Below the pieces are notes generated by a model. It was not told the origin of the DNA, did not search any database, and saw only the letters and a program-made list of their open reading frames with translations. 64,000 nt of DNA from an uncultured Flavobacteriales bacterium (GTDB lineage Bacteria > Bacteroidota > Bacteroidia > Flavobacteriales_E > Vicingaceae): assembly GCA_905479915.1 (NCBI GenBank), contig CAJQOH010000057.1, positions 1-64,000 of the forward strand. Direction: 5' to 3'. Position 1 is the stretch's first letter. The number at the start of each line of letters is the position of its first letter. The translations under genes and the position numbers were made by a program. Positions 36,594 to 46,400 of the stretch are shown piece by piece.

Positions 36594-37108
36594 GACTTAG
36601 TTGTTGATTTATAATTAAACAACTGAACAACCAAAATTAGAACAACTGTAAATACAGTACTTGCTAATGCTCGGCCAAAGGTATAAAAGAATTGAGTAAG
36701 TTTAAATGACTCTACATAAAATAGAAATAAATGATGTATAAAAACTAAAATAAAAGTATACAACAGATACCAAGCTAAGCCCATAAATTGAACATTAGGT
36801 TTTGAATTAAATTCATACCCTCCCCTAGGAGCAATCATTCTCAACAAATACGCTCTACAAAAAGCCATAACCACAGTAGCTGATGTATGCATCCCAAGTG
36901 TACTTCCAAAACTGTCAATTGAAACTCCTAATACAAAACCAATAAGCAAGACTAACCAACTTGGCGTTTCAAATGGAAGGGCCAAAATAAAAATAACATA
37001 AAGAAAAGGAACGATGTAGCCTCCAAACTCAACATTATTCAATATCAACCCCTGAAAAAGGGTTAACAAGATAAAGATACTCGCATATTTTAAAACGTTA
37101 AATATCAT
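36590..37108 (-). CDS. mreD: Rod shape-determining protein MreD
   Basis: A 172-residue inner-membrane protein with five or six hydrophobic segments, little soluble sequence and the LNNVEFGGYIVPFLYVIFIL start seen in Bacteroidota MreD. Identity rests on topology, length and position between mreC (11-base overlap) and mrdA (4-base overlap). Confidence 0.87.
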   Translation of the reverse strand: MIFNVLKYASIFILLTLFQGLILNNVEFGGYIVPFLYVIFILALPFETPSWLVLLIGFVLGVSIDSFGSTLGMHTSATVVMAFCRAYLLRMIAPRGGYEFNSKPNVQFMGLAWYLLYTFILVFIHHLFLFYVESFKLTQFFYTFGRALASTVFTVVLILVVQLFNYKSTTKS

Positions 37109-37925
37109 TCAATTCCTCTAGCTTTTCTTGCTCTTTTTTCATTAATGATTTTACAATAAATACATGTGATAATTTTTTATAATCAACCGACAACTCTATT
37201 TGTATATTGTAAAAATTATTTCCTTCTGGCAAGTCAAATTCTCTAACAACACCCAACATCTCTCCTTCAGGAAAAACTGATGAATAACCACTTGTAACTA
37301 CGGTATCTCCTTTAGATAAATTAACATGATTAGGTATATCTTTTAGTTGAGCAATTCTATAATTTCCTAATTCCCATACCAGAGAACCAATATATCCTGA
37401 CTTTTCAATCTTAGCACTAACCGCATTTTTTTCATGCAATACAGACATTACTGAACAGAAGTTTTTCGAAACATTTTTTACCGTACCAATAACACCTTTA
37501 GCAGAAATGACACCCATTCCGGCTTTAATACCATTTGCTGAACCTTTATTGATTGTAATATAATTTTCCCTTTTGTTTGTAGAATTATTAATCGCTTTTG
37601 CAGAAGTATAAACATATTTCTGAGCATACATCGTATCATTTACATTAATAACACTTCCGTATAACTTAGAGAAACTACCTATTTGTAAACTTTGAAGTTT
37701 TGCATTCTGTTCTGCGAGTTCTGCATTTACTTCTTTTAAATTAAAATAATCGTTTACATTATTTACCGTAGAATATAGATTACCAATCAAAAAGTTAGAA
37801 GAATTAAAAACTTTAGAGCTTTGATAGTTATTATTTTGAACTAAAAGAACAAAAGAAACAAACAATAAAAACAGGAAAAGAAATACAAATGAATTTTTAG
37901 ATAAAAACCGTATTAAATTCCCCAT
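37098..37925 (-). CDS. mreC: Rod shape-determining protein MreC
   Basis: A 275-residue periplasmic scaffold of the elongasome. It has one membrane helix (about 12-30), a coiled coil (about 58-80: NLKEVNAELAEQNAKLQSLQ) and the MreC beta domains with NYITINKGSANGIKAGMGVIS (about 122-142), KGVIGTVKNVS, and TVVTSGYSSVFPEGEMLGVV (about 210). It starts 18 bases after mreB. Confidence 0.93.
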   Translation of the reverse strand: MGNLIRFLSKNSFVFLFLFLLFVSFVLLVQNNNYQSSKVFNSSNFLIGNLYSTVNNVNDYFNLKEVNAELAEQNAKLQSLQIGSFSKLYGSVINVNDTMYAQKYVYTSAKAINNSTNKRENYITINKGSANGIKAGMGVISAKGVIGTVKNVSKNFCSVMSVLHEKNAVSAKIEKSGYIGSLVWELGNYRIAQLKDIPNHVNLSKGDTVVTSGYSSVFPEGEMLGVVREFDLPEGNNFYNIQIELSVDYKKLSHVFIVKSLMKKEQEKLEELNDI

Positions 37926-37943
37926 TATTCAATTCTAATTTAG

Positions 37944-38972
37944 CTAGCTTTTAATTAAAAAAGGAAGTTTAGCCACATTCTTAAGTGCAATACCAGTTCC
38001 TCTAGCAACACATCTCAATGGATCTTCAGCAATGTGAACTGGCAACTTAGTTTTACCTGAAACTCTACTATCCAAACCTCTCAACATTGATCCTCCTCCA
38101 GCTAAATATAAACCTGTTTTATAAATATCAGCCGATAATTCTGGAGGTGTCATCTCTAATGCACTTAGTACCGCATCTTCAATTTTAGCAATTGACTTAT
38201 CTAAGGCGTGCGCAATCTCAGAATAAGAAACAACTATTTCTTTTGGTGTCCCTGTCATTAAATCTCTTCCTTGTACTGCATAATCTTCTGGCGGATTTTC
38301 TAACTCAATTACTGCCGAACCTACTTCAATTTTTATTTGTTCCGCTGAACGTTCTCCTATTAAAAGATTATGTTGTCTTCTCATGTACTCAACAATATCA
38401 TTTGTAAAGTCATCACCTGCAACTCGAATTGATTTATCACAAACGATACCTCCTAATGCGATTACTGCAATCTCAGAGGTTCCTCCTCCTATATCAATAA
38501 TCATATTACCCATTGGTTCTAAAACATCAATACCTATACCAATCGCAGCAGCCATTGGTTCATGAATTAAATAAACTTCTTTACCTCCTGCATGTTCTGC
38601 AGAATCTTTTACTGCTCTTTTTTCAACCTCTGTAATTCCAGATGGAATACATATTACCATTTTTAATGATGGAGTAAACAATGGTTTTTTTTCACTCATC
38701 ATCTTAATCATTCCTCGAATCATATGCTCTGCAGCATTAAAATCCGCAATCACCCCATCTTTTAATGGTCGAATTGTTTTAATGTCTTCATGAGTTTTTC
38801 CATGCATTTGCATGGCTTTTTTACCAACAGCAATAACTTGCCCCGTCATCCGATCTTTAGCGACAATAGAAGGTTCATCAACAACAACCTTATCATTATG
38901 GATAATAAGCGTATTCGCTGTACCTAAATCTATTGCGATTTCTTGTGTTAAAAAGTTAAATAATCCCATCAA
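37944..38972 (-). CDS. mreB: Rod shape-determining protein MreB
   Basis: A 342-residue bacterial actin that guides lateral-wall synthesis at the inner membrane. ATP-binding motifs: DLGTANTLI (about 15-23), MIIDIGGGTSEIAVIALGG (about 157-175) and YLAGGGSMLRGLD (about 290). MMGLFNFLTQEIAIDLG is the usual N-terminus with a short amphipathic segment. First of the mreB-mreC-mreD-mrdA-rodA operon; purH lies 106 bases upstream on the same strand and may read through. Confidence 0.97.
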   Translation of the reverse strand: MMGLFNFLTQEIAIDLGTANTLIIHNDKVVVDEPSIVAKDRMTGQVIAVGKKAMQMHGKTHEDIKTIRPLKDGVIADFNAAEHMIRGMIKMMSEKKPLFTPSLKMVICIPSGITEVEKRAVKDSAEHAGGKEVYLIHEPMAAAIGIGIDVLEPMGNMIIDIGGGTSEIAVIALGGIVCDKSIRVAGDDFTNDIVEYMRRQHNLLIGERSAEQIKIEVGSAVIELENPPEDYAVQGRDLMTGTPKEIVVSYSEIAHALDKSIAKIEDAVLSALEMTPPELSADIYKTGLYLAGGGSMLRGLDSRVSGKTKLPVHIAEDPLRCVARGTGIALKNVAKLPFLIKS

Positions 38973-39078
38973 TTTAATTGTTACGGAGTGTATCTTGAGT
39001 TTACGTAAATGTAGCTTTTATAGTCTTCTATAAATTAATCAAAAATAAAATTGATGAACACCAATTTGTTAATCAAAC

Positions 39079-40602
39079 TTAATGTCTAAAATGACGAATT
39101 CCTGTCATTACCATTGCCATATCATTTGAATCACAATAATCAATTGATAATTGATCCTTAATTGACCCTCCAGGTTGAACAACAGCAGATATACCAGCTC
39201 CTTTAGCTATTTCTACACAATCTGGAAATGGAAAAAATGCATCTGAAGCCATAACAGCTCCATTTAAATCAAACCCAAAAGCTTTAGCCTTTACAATTGC
39301 CTGATTTAACGCATCAACTCTTGATGTTTGGCCAGTTCCACTTGCCAACAATTGCTCTCCTTTAGCAAATACGATAGTGTTTGACTTTGTGTGCTTCACT
39401 AATTTATTCGCAAATTCTAAATCATTTATTTGCTCTGCAGTTGGCGCTTTTTTAGTAATTATAGTAAAGTCATTCGAATTAGCAGTTTTTGCATCCTTAT
39501 CTTGCTCTAAAACTCCATTTAAAATTGTTCTAAATTGTTTTTTAGAAGTTTCAACAGGCTTTTGAACCAGAATAATTCTATTCTTTTTTTCTTGAAGCAC
39601 AGTTAATGCATCAGAGCTGTAGCCTGGAGCAATAACAACTTCACAAAACAATTTATTAATTTCTGTAGCCGTAGCTATATCAATTGTTTTATTTGTAATT
39701 AAAACACCACCAAAAGCAGATACAGGATCTCCGGCCAATGCATCAGTCCATGCTTCTAACAATGTGTCTCTTGAAGCCAATCCACACGCATTATTATGTT
39801 TTAAAACTGCAAATGTTGGTTTACTTGGAAATTCAGCCATTAAATTAACCGCAGAATCAACATCTAACAAATTATTGTATGACAATTCTTTCCCATGCAA
39901 CTTATCAAACATTTCATCTAAATTACCATAAAAGGTACCTTCTTGATGAGGGTTCTCACCATACCTTAAAGAACGAGATTCAGTAATACTTTGCTTGAAA
40001 AATTTCTCTTCATCATTGTTAAACCAATTGAAAATCGCAGTATCGTAATGAGAAGAAACATTAAAAGCAGATTTAGCTAAATATTTTCTATCCTCTAAAT
40101 CGGTAGAACCATTTTTCTCATTCAATAAATCTAATGTGTAATCATATTGTTCTCTCGAAGAAACAATCAATACATCCTTATAATTTTTTGCAGCAGCTCT
40201 AATTAAAGAAATACCACCTATATCAATTTTTTCAATGATATCTTGCTCAGCAGCTCCAGAGGAAACAGTATCTTCAAAAGGATATAAATCTACAATCACT
40301 AAGTCAATCTCTGGAATTTCAAATTCATCCAATTGCGCAACATCACTATCCAATTCTCTTCTACTTAAAATACCTCCAAAAACTTTTGGATGCAATGTTT
40401 TCACCCTCCCCCCTAAAATTGAAGGATAAGAAGTTAATGTTTCAACAGGCACAACTGGTGCTCCAAGGTCTTCAATAAAACTCTGAGTACCACCAGTTGA
40501 ATACATAGTAACCCCCAGTTCATTTAACCGCTTAATAATCGGTTCTAAATTGTCTTTATGAAAGACTGAAATCAGTGCATTTTTAATCTTTTTTTGAGCC
40601 AT
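39079..40602 (-). CDS. purH: Bifunctional AICAR transformylase / IMP cyclohydrolase PurH
   Basis: A 507-residue enzyme for the last two steps of IMP synthesis. The N-terminal IMP cyclohydrolase (about 1-190) shows KNALISVFHKDNLEPII, STGGTQSFI and ILGGRVKTLHPKVFGGIL; the C-terminal AICAR transformylase has RYGENPHQEGTFYG (about 215), the catalytic Lys-His in LKHNNACGLA (about 264), and DAFFPFPDCVEIAKGAGISAVVQPGGS followed by the conserved end MVMTGIRHFRH. In many Bacteroidota purH precedes mreB, as here. Confidence 0.97.
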   Translation of the reverse strand: MAQKKIKNALISVFHKDNLEPIIKRLNELGVTMYSTGGTQSFIEDLGAPVVPVETLTSYPSILGGRVKTLHPKVFGGILSRRELDSDVAQLDEFEIPEIDLVIVDLYPFEDTVSSGAAEQDIIEKIDIGGISLIRAAAKNYKDVLIVSSREQYDYTLDLLNEKNGSTDLEDRKYLAKSAFNVSSHYDTAIFNWFNNDEEKFFKQSITESRSLRYGENPHQEGTFYGNLDEMFDKLHGKELSYNNLLDVDSAVNLMAEFPSKPTFAVLKHNNACGLASRDTLLEAWTDALAGDPVSAFGGVLITNKTIDIATATEINKLFCEVVIAPGYSSDALTVLQEKKNRIILVQKPVETSKKQFRTILNGVLEQDKDAKTANSNDFTIITKKAPTAEQINDLEFANKLVKHTKSNTIVFAKGEQLLASGTGQTSRVDALNQAIVKAKAFGFDLNGAVMASDAFFPFPDCVEIAKGAGISAVVQPGGSIKDQLSIDYCDSNDMAMVMTGIRHFRH

Positions 40603-40788
40603 TTTCTTCTGTTATAAGTATGAAATTATATCGGTGATTTTAAGGATACAATTTTACGGCTTTTTGAACCCTTAGACAATTCAAAAACAGGCTATTTTAA
40701 CCTTTGTTGATAAGTGTTTGATTTTGTTTATAAAGTAGATTCTAAATGATCATTTTACATGCACAAACAAAACCATAAAACTATTTGC

Positions 40789-40796
40789 TAATTTCG
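40789..40796 (+). promoter_or_regulatory. -7-like box in front of the DUF4286 gene
   Basis: TAATTTCG (one mismatch to TAnnTTTG) ends 4 bases before the ATG at 40801, the leaderless spacing seen at several genes in this window. Confidence 0.4.
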
Positions 40797-40800
40797 CCTC

Positions 40801-41106
40801 ATGATTATATACAATGTTACAGTAAATATAGAAGAAAGTATTCAGATTGATTGGTTAAATTGGATGAAAACAGTTCATATTCCTGATGTTATGGCGACTG
40901 GTTATTTTTTAGAAAATAAAATAGCGAAAGTATTGTCAATTCAAGAGGGAGAAACAGGACATACTTATGCCATCCAGTACACATGTAACTCTATGGAAGA
41001 TCTAGAAGAGTATCAAGAAAAATGTGCTGCCCCACTCCAAGAAGAACACGGAAAGCGTTATCAAGGAAAATTTGTTGCTTTTAGAACCTTATTAGAGGTT
41101 GTATAA
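40801..41106 (+). CDS. DUF4286 family protein
   Basis: A 101-residue cytoplasmic protein of the DUF4286 family, common in Bacteroidota. It matches along its whole length (IYNVTVNIEESIQIDWLNWMKTVHIPDVMATGYF at the start; TYAIQYTCNSMEDLEEYQEKCAAPLQEEH near the middle) and likely adopts a ferredoxin-like fold of the dimeric alpha-beta barrel type. No function is known to me. It is a single gene; its stop abuts the end of the convergent lipoprotein gene with no space between them. Confidence 0.88.
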   Translation: MIIYNVTVNIEESIQIDWLNWMKTVHIPDVMATGYFLENKIAKVLSIQEGETGHTYAIQYTCNSMEDLEEYQEKCAAPLQEEHGKRYQGKFVAFRTLLEVV

Positions 41107-41949
41107 TCAACTCGTTTGATTGACAAATCTAAACCGCCTTTCTCCAGAATCATTAAATGGTCCATTGATCAAATTATTGTTCTCATCCAACAATTGAATA
41201 CGAACAGTATTCTCAACCTCTTTCAGTCCATCAATTTTATAAGCTGACCACTTACTAATGATGAACTCTGTTTGGTTAATTATTACCTTAACCTTATTGC
41301 CATCCTCAGCTATTGAAGTATTCACCAAATAAAAATCCAATATTGACTCGTGAGTCTCAGCCTGTGGCAAATAATAAAATAAATGGGGCTGGCTCATATC
41401 AAACAAACTTTCTACACCTCCCAAAACGGCACTTTTTAAAACACTCCCCTTATTCGTCTTGATACTAACATCATCTTTATCAGTTAAAAATGCTAAAAAC
41501 ACATTGTTTCCATACATAAACTCAACATCAAAAACATCCGCTTTAAACTGAGATAAAGAATAGTTATTTGCCAAATAAGCAATATTATAATCCTGAACTC
41601 CACTTACAGAAAAACTTAAATGATTCTTACCTTTATCAAATTTTTTGGTGTTTAATTCGATAATAGCATCCTTACTATTGTCTGATTTTACTTCTGTTAA
41701 AGTAATGCCGTCTTTTTCAAGAACAACAACTTCCTCATCAACAATTGGCTCAACAATTTTGACCTCACCGGAAGCCACCACATTTTCTAAAACCAAAGAA
41801 TCTACTATCGATTTTTCAGAACTATTCTCTACATCATCATTACCACATGACACAAAAAAAAAGAGAAAAGAAAACAGGGAAAAGACTCTAATAGTCTTCA
41901 ATAACAAAAACGCTTCAAACCTTATAGTGACATTAAAAACAGTCATCAT
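41107..41949 (-). CDS. Predicted lipoprotein of unknown function
   Basis: A 280-residue protein with a hydrophobic N-terminus ending in a lipobox (FFFVSCGN, Cys35), followed by an acidic linker (about 36-80) and a beta-rich domain. The N-terminal region before the hydrophobic core is long (about 20 residues), so the true start could be internal; none of the alternatives is better supported. No known family is evident to me. Its start overlaps the stop of the biotin-carrier gene (ATGA), so expression is coupled to it. The end FNDSGERRFRFVNQTS shows no sorting signal. Confidence 0.7.
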   Translation of the reverse strand: MMTVFNVTIRFEAFLLLKTIRVFSLFSFLFFFVSCGNDDVENSSEKSIVDSLVLENVVASGEVKIVEPIVDEEVVVLEKDGITLTEVKSDNSKDAIIELNTKKFDKGKNHLSFSVSGVQDYNIAYLANNYSLSQFKADVFDVEFMYGNNVFLAFLTDKDDVSIKTNKGSVLKSAVLGGVESLFDMSQPHLFYYLPQAETHESILDFYLVNTSIAEDGNKVKVIINQTEFIISKWSAYKIDGLKEVENTVRIQLLDENNNLINGPFNDSGERRFRFVNQTS

Positions 41950-42458
41950 TCAAAGTTTAAAATCAATTGATTTTTTTCAACTGTTTCTGTTTTCTTTACT
42001 GAAATGCTTTTAATAACACCGTCTGTTGGAGATTTTATAACATTCTCCATTTTCATCGCCTCTAAAATCAACAAGGTATCCCCTTTAGAAACTTCCTGAC
42101 CAACTTCAACAGAAATATCCAAAACCAAACCTGGCATAGGTGCTTTTAAATCAGCAACTTTTTTACTTACCAAACTATCCATACCCAAACTATGAAGCAA
42201 TTCATCGTATTTATCCTTTGCATTCATTTGATATTTTATCCCATCAACTTTAATAAAGAATAGCTTCTCCTCAGGTTTTACGCTCAAAACTTCAACATTA
42301 AAAGATTTATCATCTTTTATCACACTAAATGATTTACCTTTTACATTAACCACATCCCAATCAAATGATTTACCATCCAACAATCCTGAATTAAGATCTT
42401 TATTTAAATCAACTTTAAATTCTTTTTTATCTTCTCCAACAACTTTTATTAAACTCAT
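41946..42458 (-). CDS. Biotin/lipoyl-attachment carrier protein (BCCP-like)
   Basis: A 170-residue carrier subunit of a biotin-dependent carboxylase. The C-terminal biotinyl domain (about 104-170) has PMPGLVLDISVEVGQEVSKGD and EAMKMEN with the biotin-accepting Lys136. The N-terminal half (about 1-80) is a beta-rich domain of the type found in acyl-CoA carboxylase alpha subunits and in oxaloacetate-decarboxylase-like carriers. No biotin carboxylase or carboxyltransferase gene is in this window, so the partner enzyme (acetyl-, propionyl- or methylcrotonyl-CoA carboxylase) is not known. Confidence 0.88.
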   Translation of the reverse strand: MSLIKVVGEDKKEFKVDLNKDLNSGLLDGKSFDWDVVNVKGKSFSVIKDDKSFNVEVLSVKPEEKLFFIKVDGIKYQMNAKDKYDELLHSLGMDSLVSKKVADLKAPMPGLVLDISVEVGQEVSKGDTLLILEAMKMENVIKSPTDGVIKSISVKKTETVEKNQLILNFE

Positions 42459-42489
42459 CTTTTTTCTTTAATTTCTTCAAAGATAAGGA

Positions 42490-42518
42490 TTTGATTTACA
42501 TCAAAAAATCTACTTTTA
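42490..42518 (+). promoter_or_regulatory. Promoter of the alpha/beta hydrolase gene
   Basis: TTTG at 42490-42493 and TACTTTTA at 42511-42518 are 17 bases apart; the -7 box ends 4 bases before the ATG at 42523. The spacer carries the inverted repeat TTGAT-TTAC-ATCAA (42491-42504), a possible operator. Confidence 0.5.
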
Positions 42519-42522
42519 CCAA

Positions 42523-43287
42523 ATGCAATTAAATTTCAAAAAAGTAGGTGAAGGTGAACCACTAATCATTTTACACGGACTATTCGGATCACTTGACAAC
42601 TGGATGAGTCTAGCAAAAAAACTTGGCGAAAATTTCGAAGTATACATTGTTGATGCTAGAAACCATGGTCAGTCGCCCCATAGTGAAGAATTTAATTATG
42701 ATGTAATGGCAGATGATTTGTATGAGTTTATTCTATTCCACAACATAATAGACCCTATAGTTTTAGGACACTCTATGGGTGGGAAAACAGCCATGCAATT
42801 TGCAATGAATTACCCCAACAAATTGACAAAATTAATTGTTGCAGATATTGCACCTAAATCTTACCCTGTTCACCATACTGCAATAATTGATGGCATGCTT
42901 GCTCTTAACTTAGAAATAGTAAATACTAGAAAAGCTGCAGATCAAGAACTCAGCAAACATCTAAACGATGTTTCTACAAGACAGTTTTTGTTAAAAAACC
43001 TCTATTGGATTGAAAAAGAAAAACTTGCCTGGCGATTTAACCTTCCCGTCATCAAGAGAGATATAGAAATTATAGGTAAAGGATTAGAAAATATTCAAGC
43101 TTTTGAGAAACCTACCTTATTTATTAGAGGGGAGAAATCCAACTATATTACATTAAACGATTTTGAGTCTATCAAAAGAATTTTTACTAACACACAAATT
43201 CAAACTCTAGATTCAGGTCATTGGGTACATGCTGAAAAACCTACCGAATTCTTCAATCTGTTATCTACATTTTTGACCGAAGAATAA
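42523..43287 (+). CDS. Alpha/beta-fold hydrolase (YbfF-like esterase)
   Basis: A 254-residue cytoplasmic serine hydrolase. The oxyanion loop is LHGLFGS (17-23), the nucleophile elbow is GHSMGG (Ser84), and the catalytic His is in DSGHWVHAEKP (about 233); the acid is probably within RGEKSNYI or the strand before it. The pattern DARNHGQS and ADIAPKSYPVHH matches the YbfF esterase group. The natural substrate is unknown. A single-gene unit with its own promoter. Confidence 0.9.
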   Translation: MQLNFKKVGEGEPLIILHGLFGSLDNWMSLAKKLGENFEVYIVDARNHGQSPHSEEFNYDVMADDLYEFILFHNIIDPIVLGHSMGGKTAMQFAMNYPNKLTKLIVADIAPKSYPVHHTAIIDGMLALNLEIVNTRKAADQELSKHLNDVSTRQFLLKNLYWIEKEKLAWRFNLPVIKRDIEIIGKGLENIQAFEKPTLFIRGEKSNYITLNDFESIKRIFTNTQIQTLDSGHWVHAEKPTEFFNLLSTFLTEE

Positions 43288-43441
43288 CCAAACAAAACCA
43301 AAATTCAATTTCAGGTTATTGCAACTATATTAGACTAATAAACGTCTATCTGTGTATAAGTATAAAATATTTCTACAGAGTTCGTAACATATTTTGTATT
43401 ATTGTCGTAACCTTATCACTATCTTAAGTAGATTTATGCTA

Positions 43442-46400
43442 ATGAATATCCGAAAATCTTATTTAATTGCTTCGTTGCTTAGCTTCTTTATTGCTGGAAA
43501 CCTATTTGCTGCAGACCTATATTGGGTTGGGAATAGTGGTGACTGGAATGATGCTTCTCATTGGGCAAGCACTTCTGGAGGAGCTGGAGGAGCTGGAGTG
43601 CCAAGTATTAACGATGATGTTCATTTTGACAAAAGTTCATTTAGCCAAATGAGTCAAAATGTAAATATCCAGAATGACATCTCTCTTAGAAATTTCACAA
43701 TCAATTCTAACGTCTTAAACTTCGAATTAAAATCTCTCAAATCTAACTCCATAAACATTTACGGAGTTTTAGATGTTAATGGAAAATTCAAAAATGAACT
43801 CTCTGGACCAATTAATTTCGTCTCAAACAGCACTGATATAAAAGAATTAAACTTTGGTGATTGGAGCTGGAAATCAGACATCAACTTTGATGGAAAAGGA
43901 TCATATTCTTTAAATAGTGCTATTCATGCAACAGAAGCTGACATCAATTTTAATAGTGGTGAATTGAATCTAAATGAAAACAATATTCATTGTGGATCTT
44001 TCACCTCAAACTCTACTAAAAAAAGAATAATCACAAGTAAAAACGCGAATCTTTACGTCTATAAAAAATGGGATGTAAACCCTTCTAAATTGAATCATGA
44101 CCTTGATGATGCCAGTATCTTCATTTTAAATGAAGACCCGCTATCTGTAAATAAACACAATGCGAACTATGACGTATTTCAAGTTAATTATTCCAATAAA
44201 AAAGTTATAACTTCAACATCAATTGTTACAGATACAGCATCATGTGGAGATCAATGTGACGGAATTATTATTGTGAATTTTACCACCGCATGTCCAACAG
44301 GAGCAACTGTTTCATGGAATGCTTCTTCTAATCCAGATCCTACAGGAGATGATAATGGAGCTGTACCAATTACAACGGGTAGTGATACTATTTTTGATGT
44401 TTGTCCGGGAATAGAATATACCGCTACAATTCTTGATGATTGTGACAACAATCCTGCTTTCCCTTTGCCAAAAGCAACAGTATTGGGTCATTCAAGAATT
44501 ACTACTCCAATTAGCCCTAGTATAACAGAGCCTTCATGTAACGGAGTTTGCGATGGATCAATTTTAGTTTTTGTTGATGCTGCGGGATGGGTTATTGCTA
44601 ACAACTACTTATCTTATCAATGGACTCCTGGAGGAGTTGCAGACACTACGACTAGCCTTTCAGGGATGTGTGCCGGAACTGTATATTCTTTACAGGTAGA
44701 CGATGATCATGGATGTGATACGACATTTACCTTTACTATCACTGAACCTGATAGTGTTTATGCTAATGTAGTAGTTACTGATCCTTTTTGTAATAATGAA
44801 TGTACAGGAAGTGCTACTTCAAACCCTTCTGGAGGAACAGGACCATATTCTTATTCTTGGACTCCATCTGTTAGCCCAGCAGTAGATACACTTGCAACTT
44901 TTCCTGATTTATGTGCTGGAACAGCTTACAATGTTGTTGTTACTGATGCAAATGGATGTGTAAATGATACAACTATAACACCCAATCAACCTTTACCACT
45001 AGACATTGACACTGTTAGCACCAGACCATCTTGTGGTGGTATTTGTGATGCTACTATAACCTCAACGGTTCTTAGTGGAGGTACTGCTCCATTTACCCAT
45101 AACTGGAGCAATGGAACCGTTTTTGTTGGTGCAGTATCAACAATCTCTAATTTATGTCCAGGAACCTATTGTGATACCATACGAGATTTTAATGGCTGTG
45201 ACACCCTTTTTTGTTTTACAATAACAGAACCTGACCCATTATTAACAACAACTATTTCTTCAAATTTAACATGTAATGGGATATGTGATGGATTTGCTGT
45301 CACTACCCCAACAGGAGGAACTCCTGGAGTAGCAGGCTACAATTACACTTGGGACTCTATTCCTACCGGTGGTCCTTTTACTGGACAAGGAACAGATTCT
45401 ATTTCAGGACTTTGCCCAGGAACTTATTTTGTTACTATTTTAGATGACAATAACTGTTCGGTATCAGATACTGTAACTATTACAGAACCACAACTTCTAG
45501 TTCCAAACCCAAGCTCAACAGACATAACCTGTCCTGGTTTTGATGATGGAACAGCAACAGTAAATCCTACAGGAGGAACTGGGAATCCCGCACTAAACTT
45601 TACTTATTCATGGACAGGACCTGCATGTAACCCTGGACCACTAAACACTCAATCCATTAATAGCTTATGTCCCGGAACCTACATTGTAACTGTTACAGAT
45701 TCTGCAGGTTGTATTGCAATTGATAGTGTTACGATAGCAGAACCGCAAGTTCTTAACTTAGTACTTACTGTTACACCTGAAACTTGTGCCGGAGATTGTG
45801 ATGGTACAGCTGGGGTAACTGTAACTGGAGGTACTCCTGGAACAACTGGATATACTTTCCTTTGGACATCAGCTTCACCAATTCCAAATGGACAAGGAAC
45901 AGATTCTATTTTTGGATTATGCCCAGATACATACACTGTTATCGTTACGGATTCGACAGGATGTTCTGCAAATCAAGCGGTAACTGTATTGCCTGCAACA
46001 CCTATAGTAGCCAATCTAGTTACAAGCGATGAGACTTGTAATGGTGCTTGTGATGGAATTGCAACAGTATCGCCAACCGGAACAGGTCCTTTTACTGTTG
46101 TATGGGATGGAGTCCTTCCTGGTTCAGGGCCTGGAGCAGGACCTTTCTCAATTAACACACTTTGTGAAGGTGCTCATACAGCATTAATAACAGATGGAAA
46201 TGGATGTACTTTATTGGTTAATTTTAACCTTACCCCTCCAGCAATCATTACTTCATCAATGAATTCAACCGATGTTTCTTGTTTTGGCTTATGCGATGGC
46301 ACAGCTACTACCACTGCTGGTGGTGGATCAGGAACTTTAGTGTACCTATGGACACCAATTACAGGGTCTGCAATAACTGCTGGACAAGGTACAAACTCGG

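Noticed and set aside
43285-43330. AATAACC/GGTTATT inverted repeat after the hydrolase gene as a terminator
   Set aside because: The loop is over 20 bases and no T run follows the stem.
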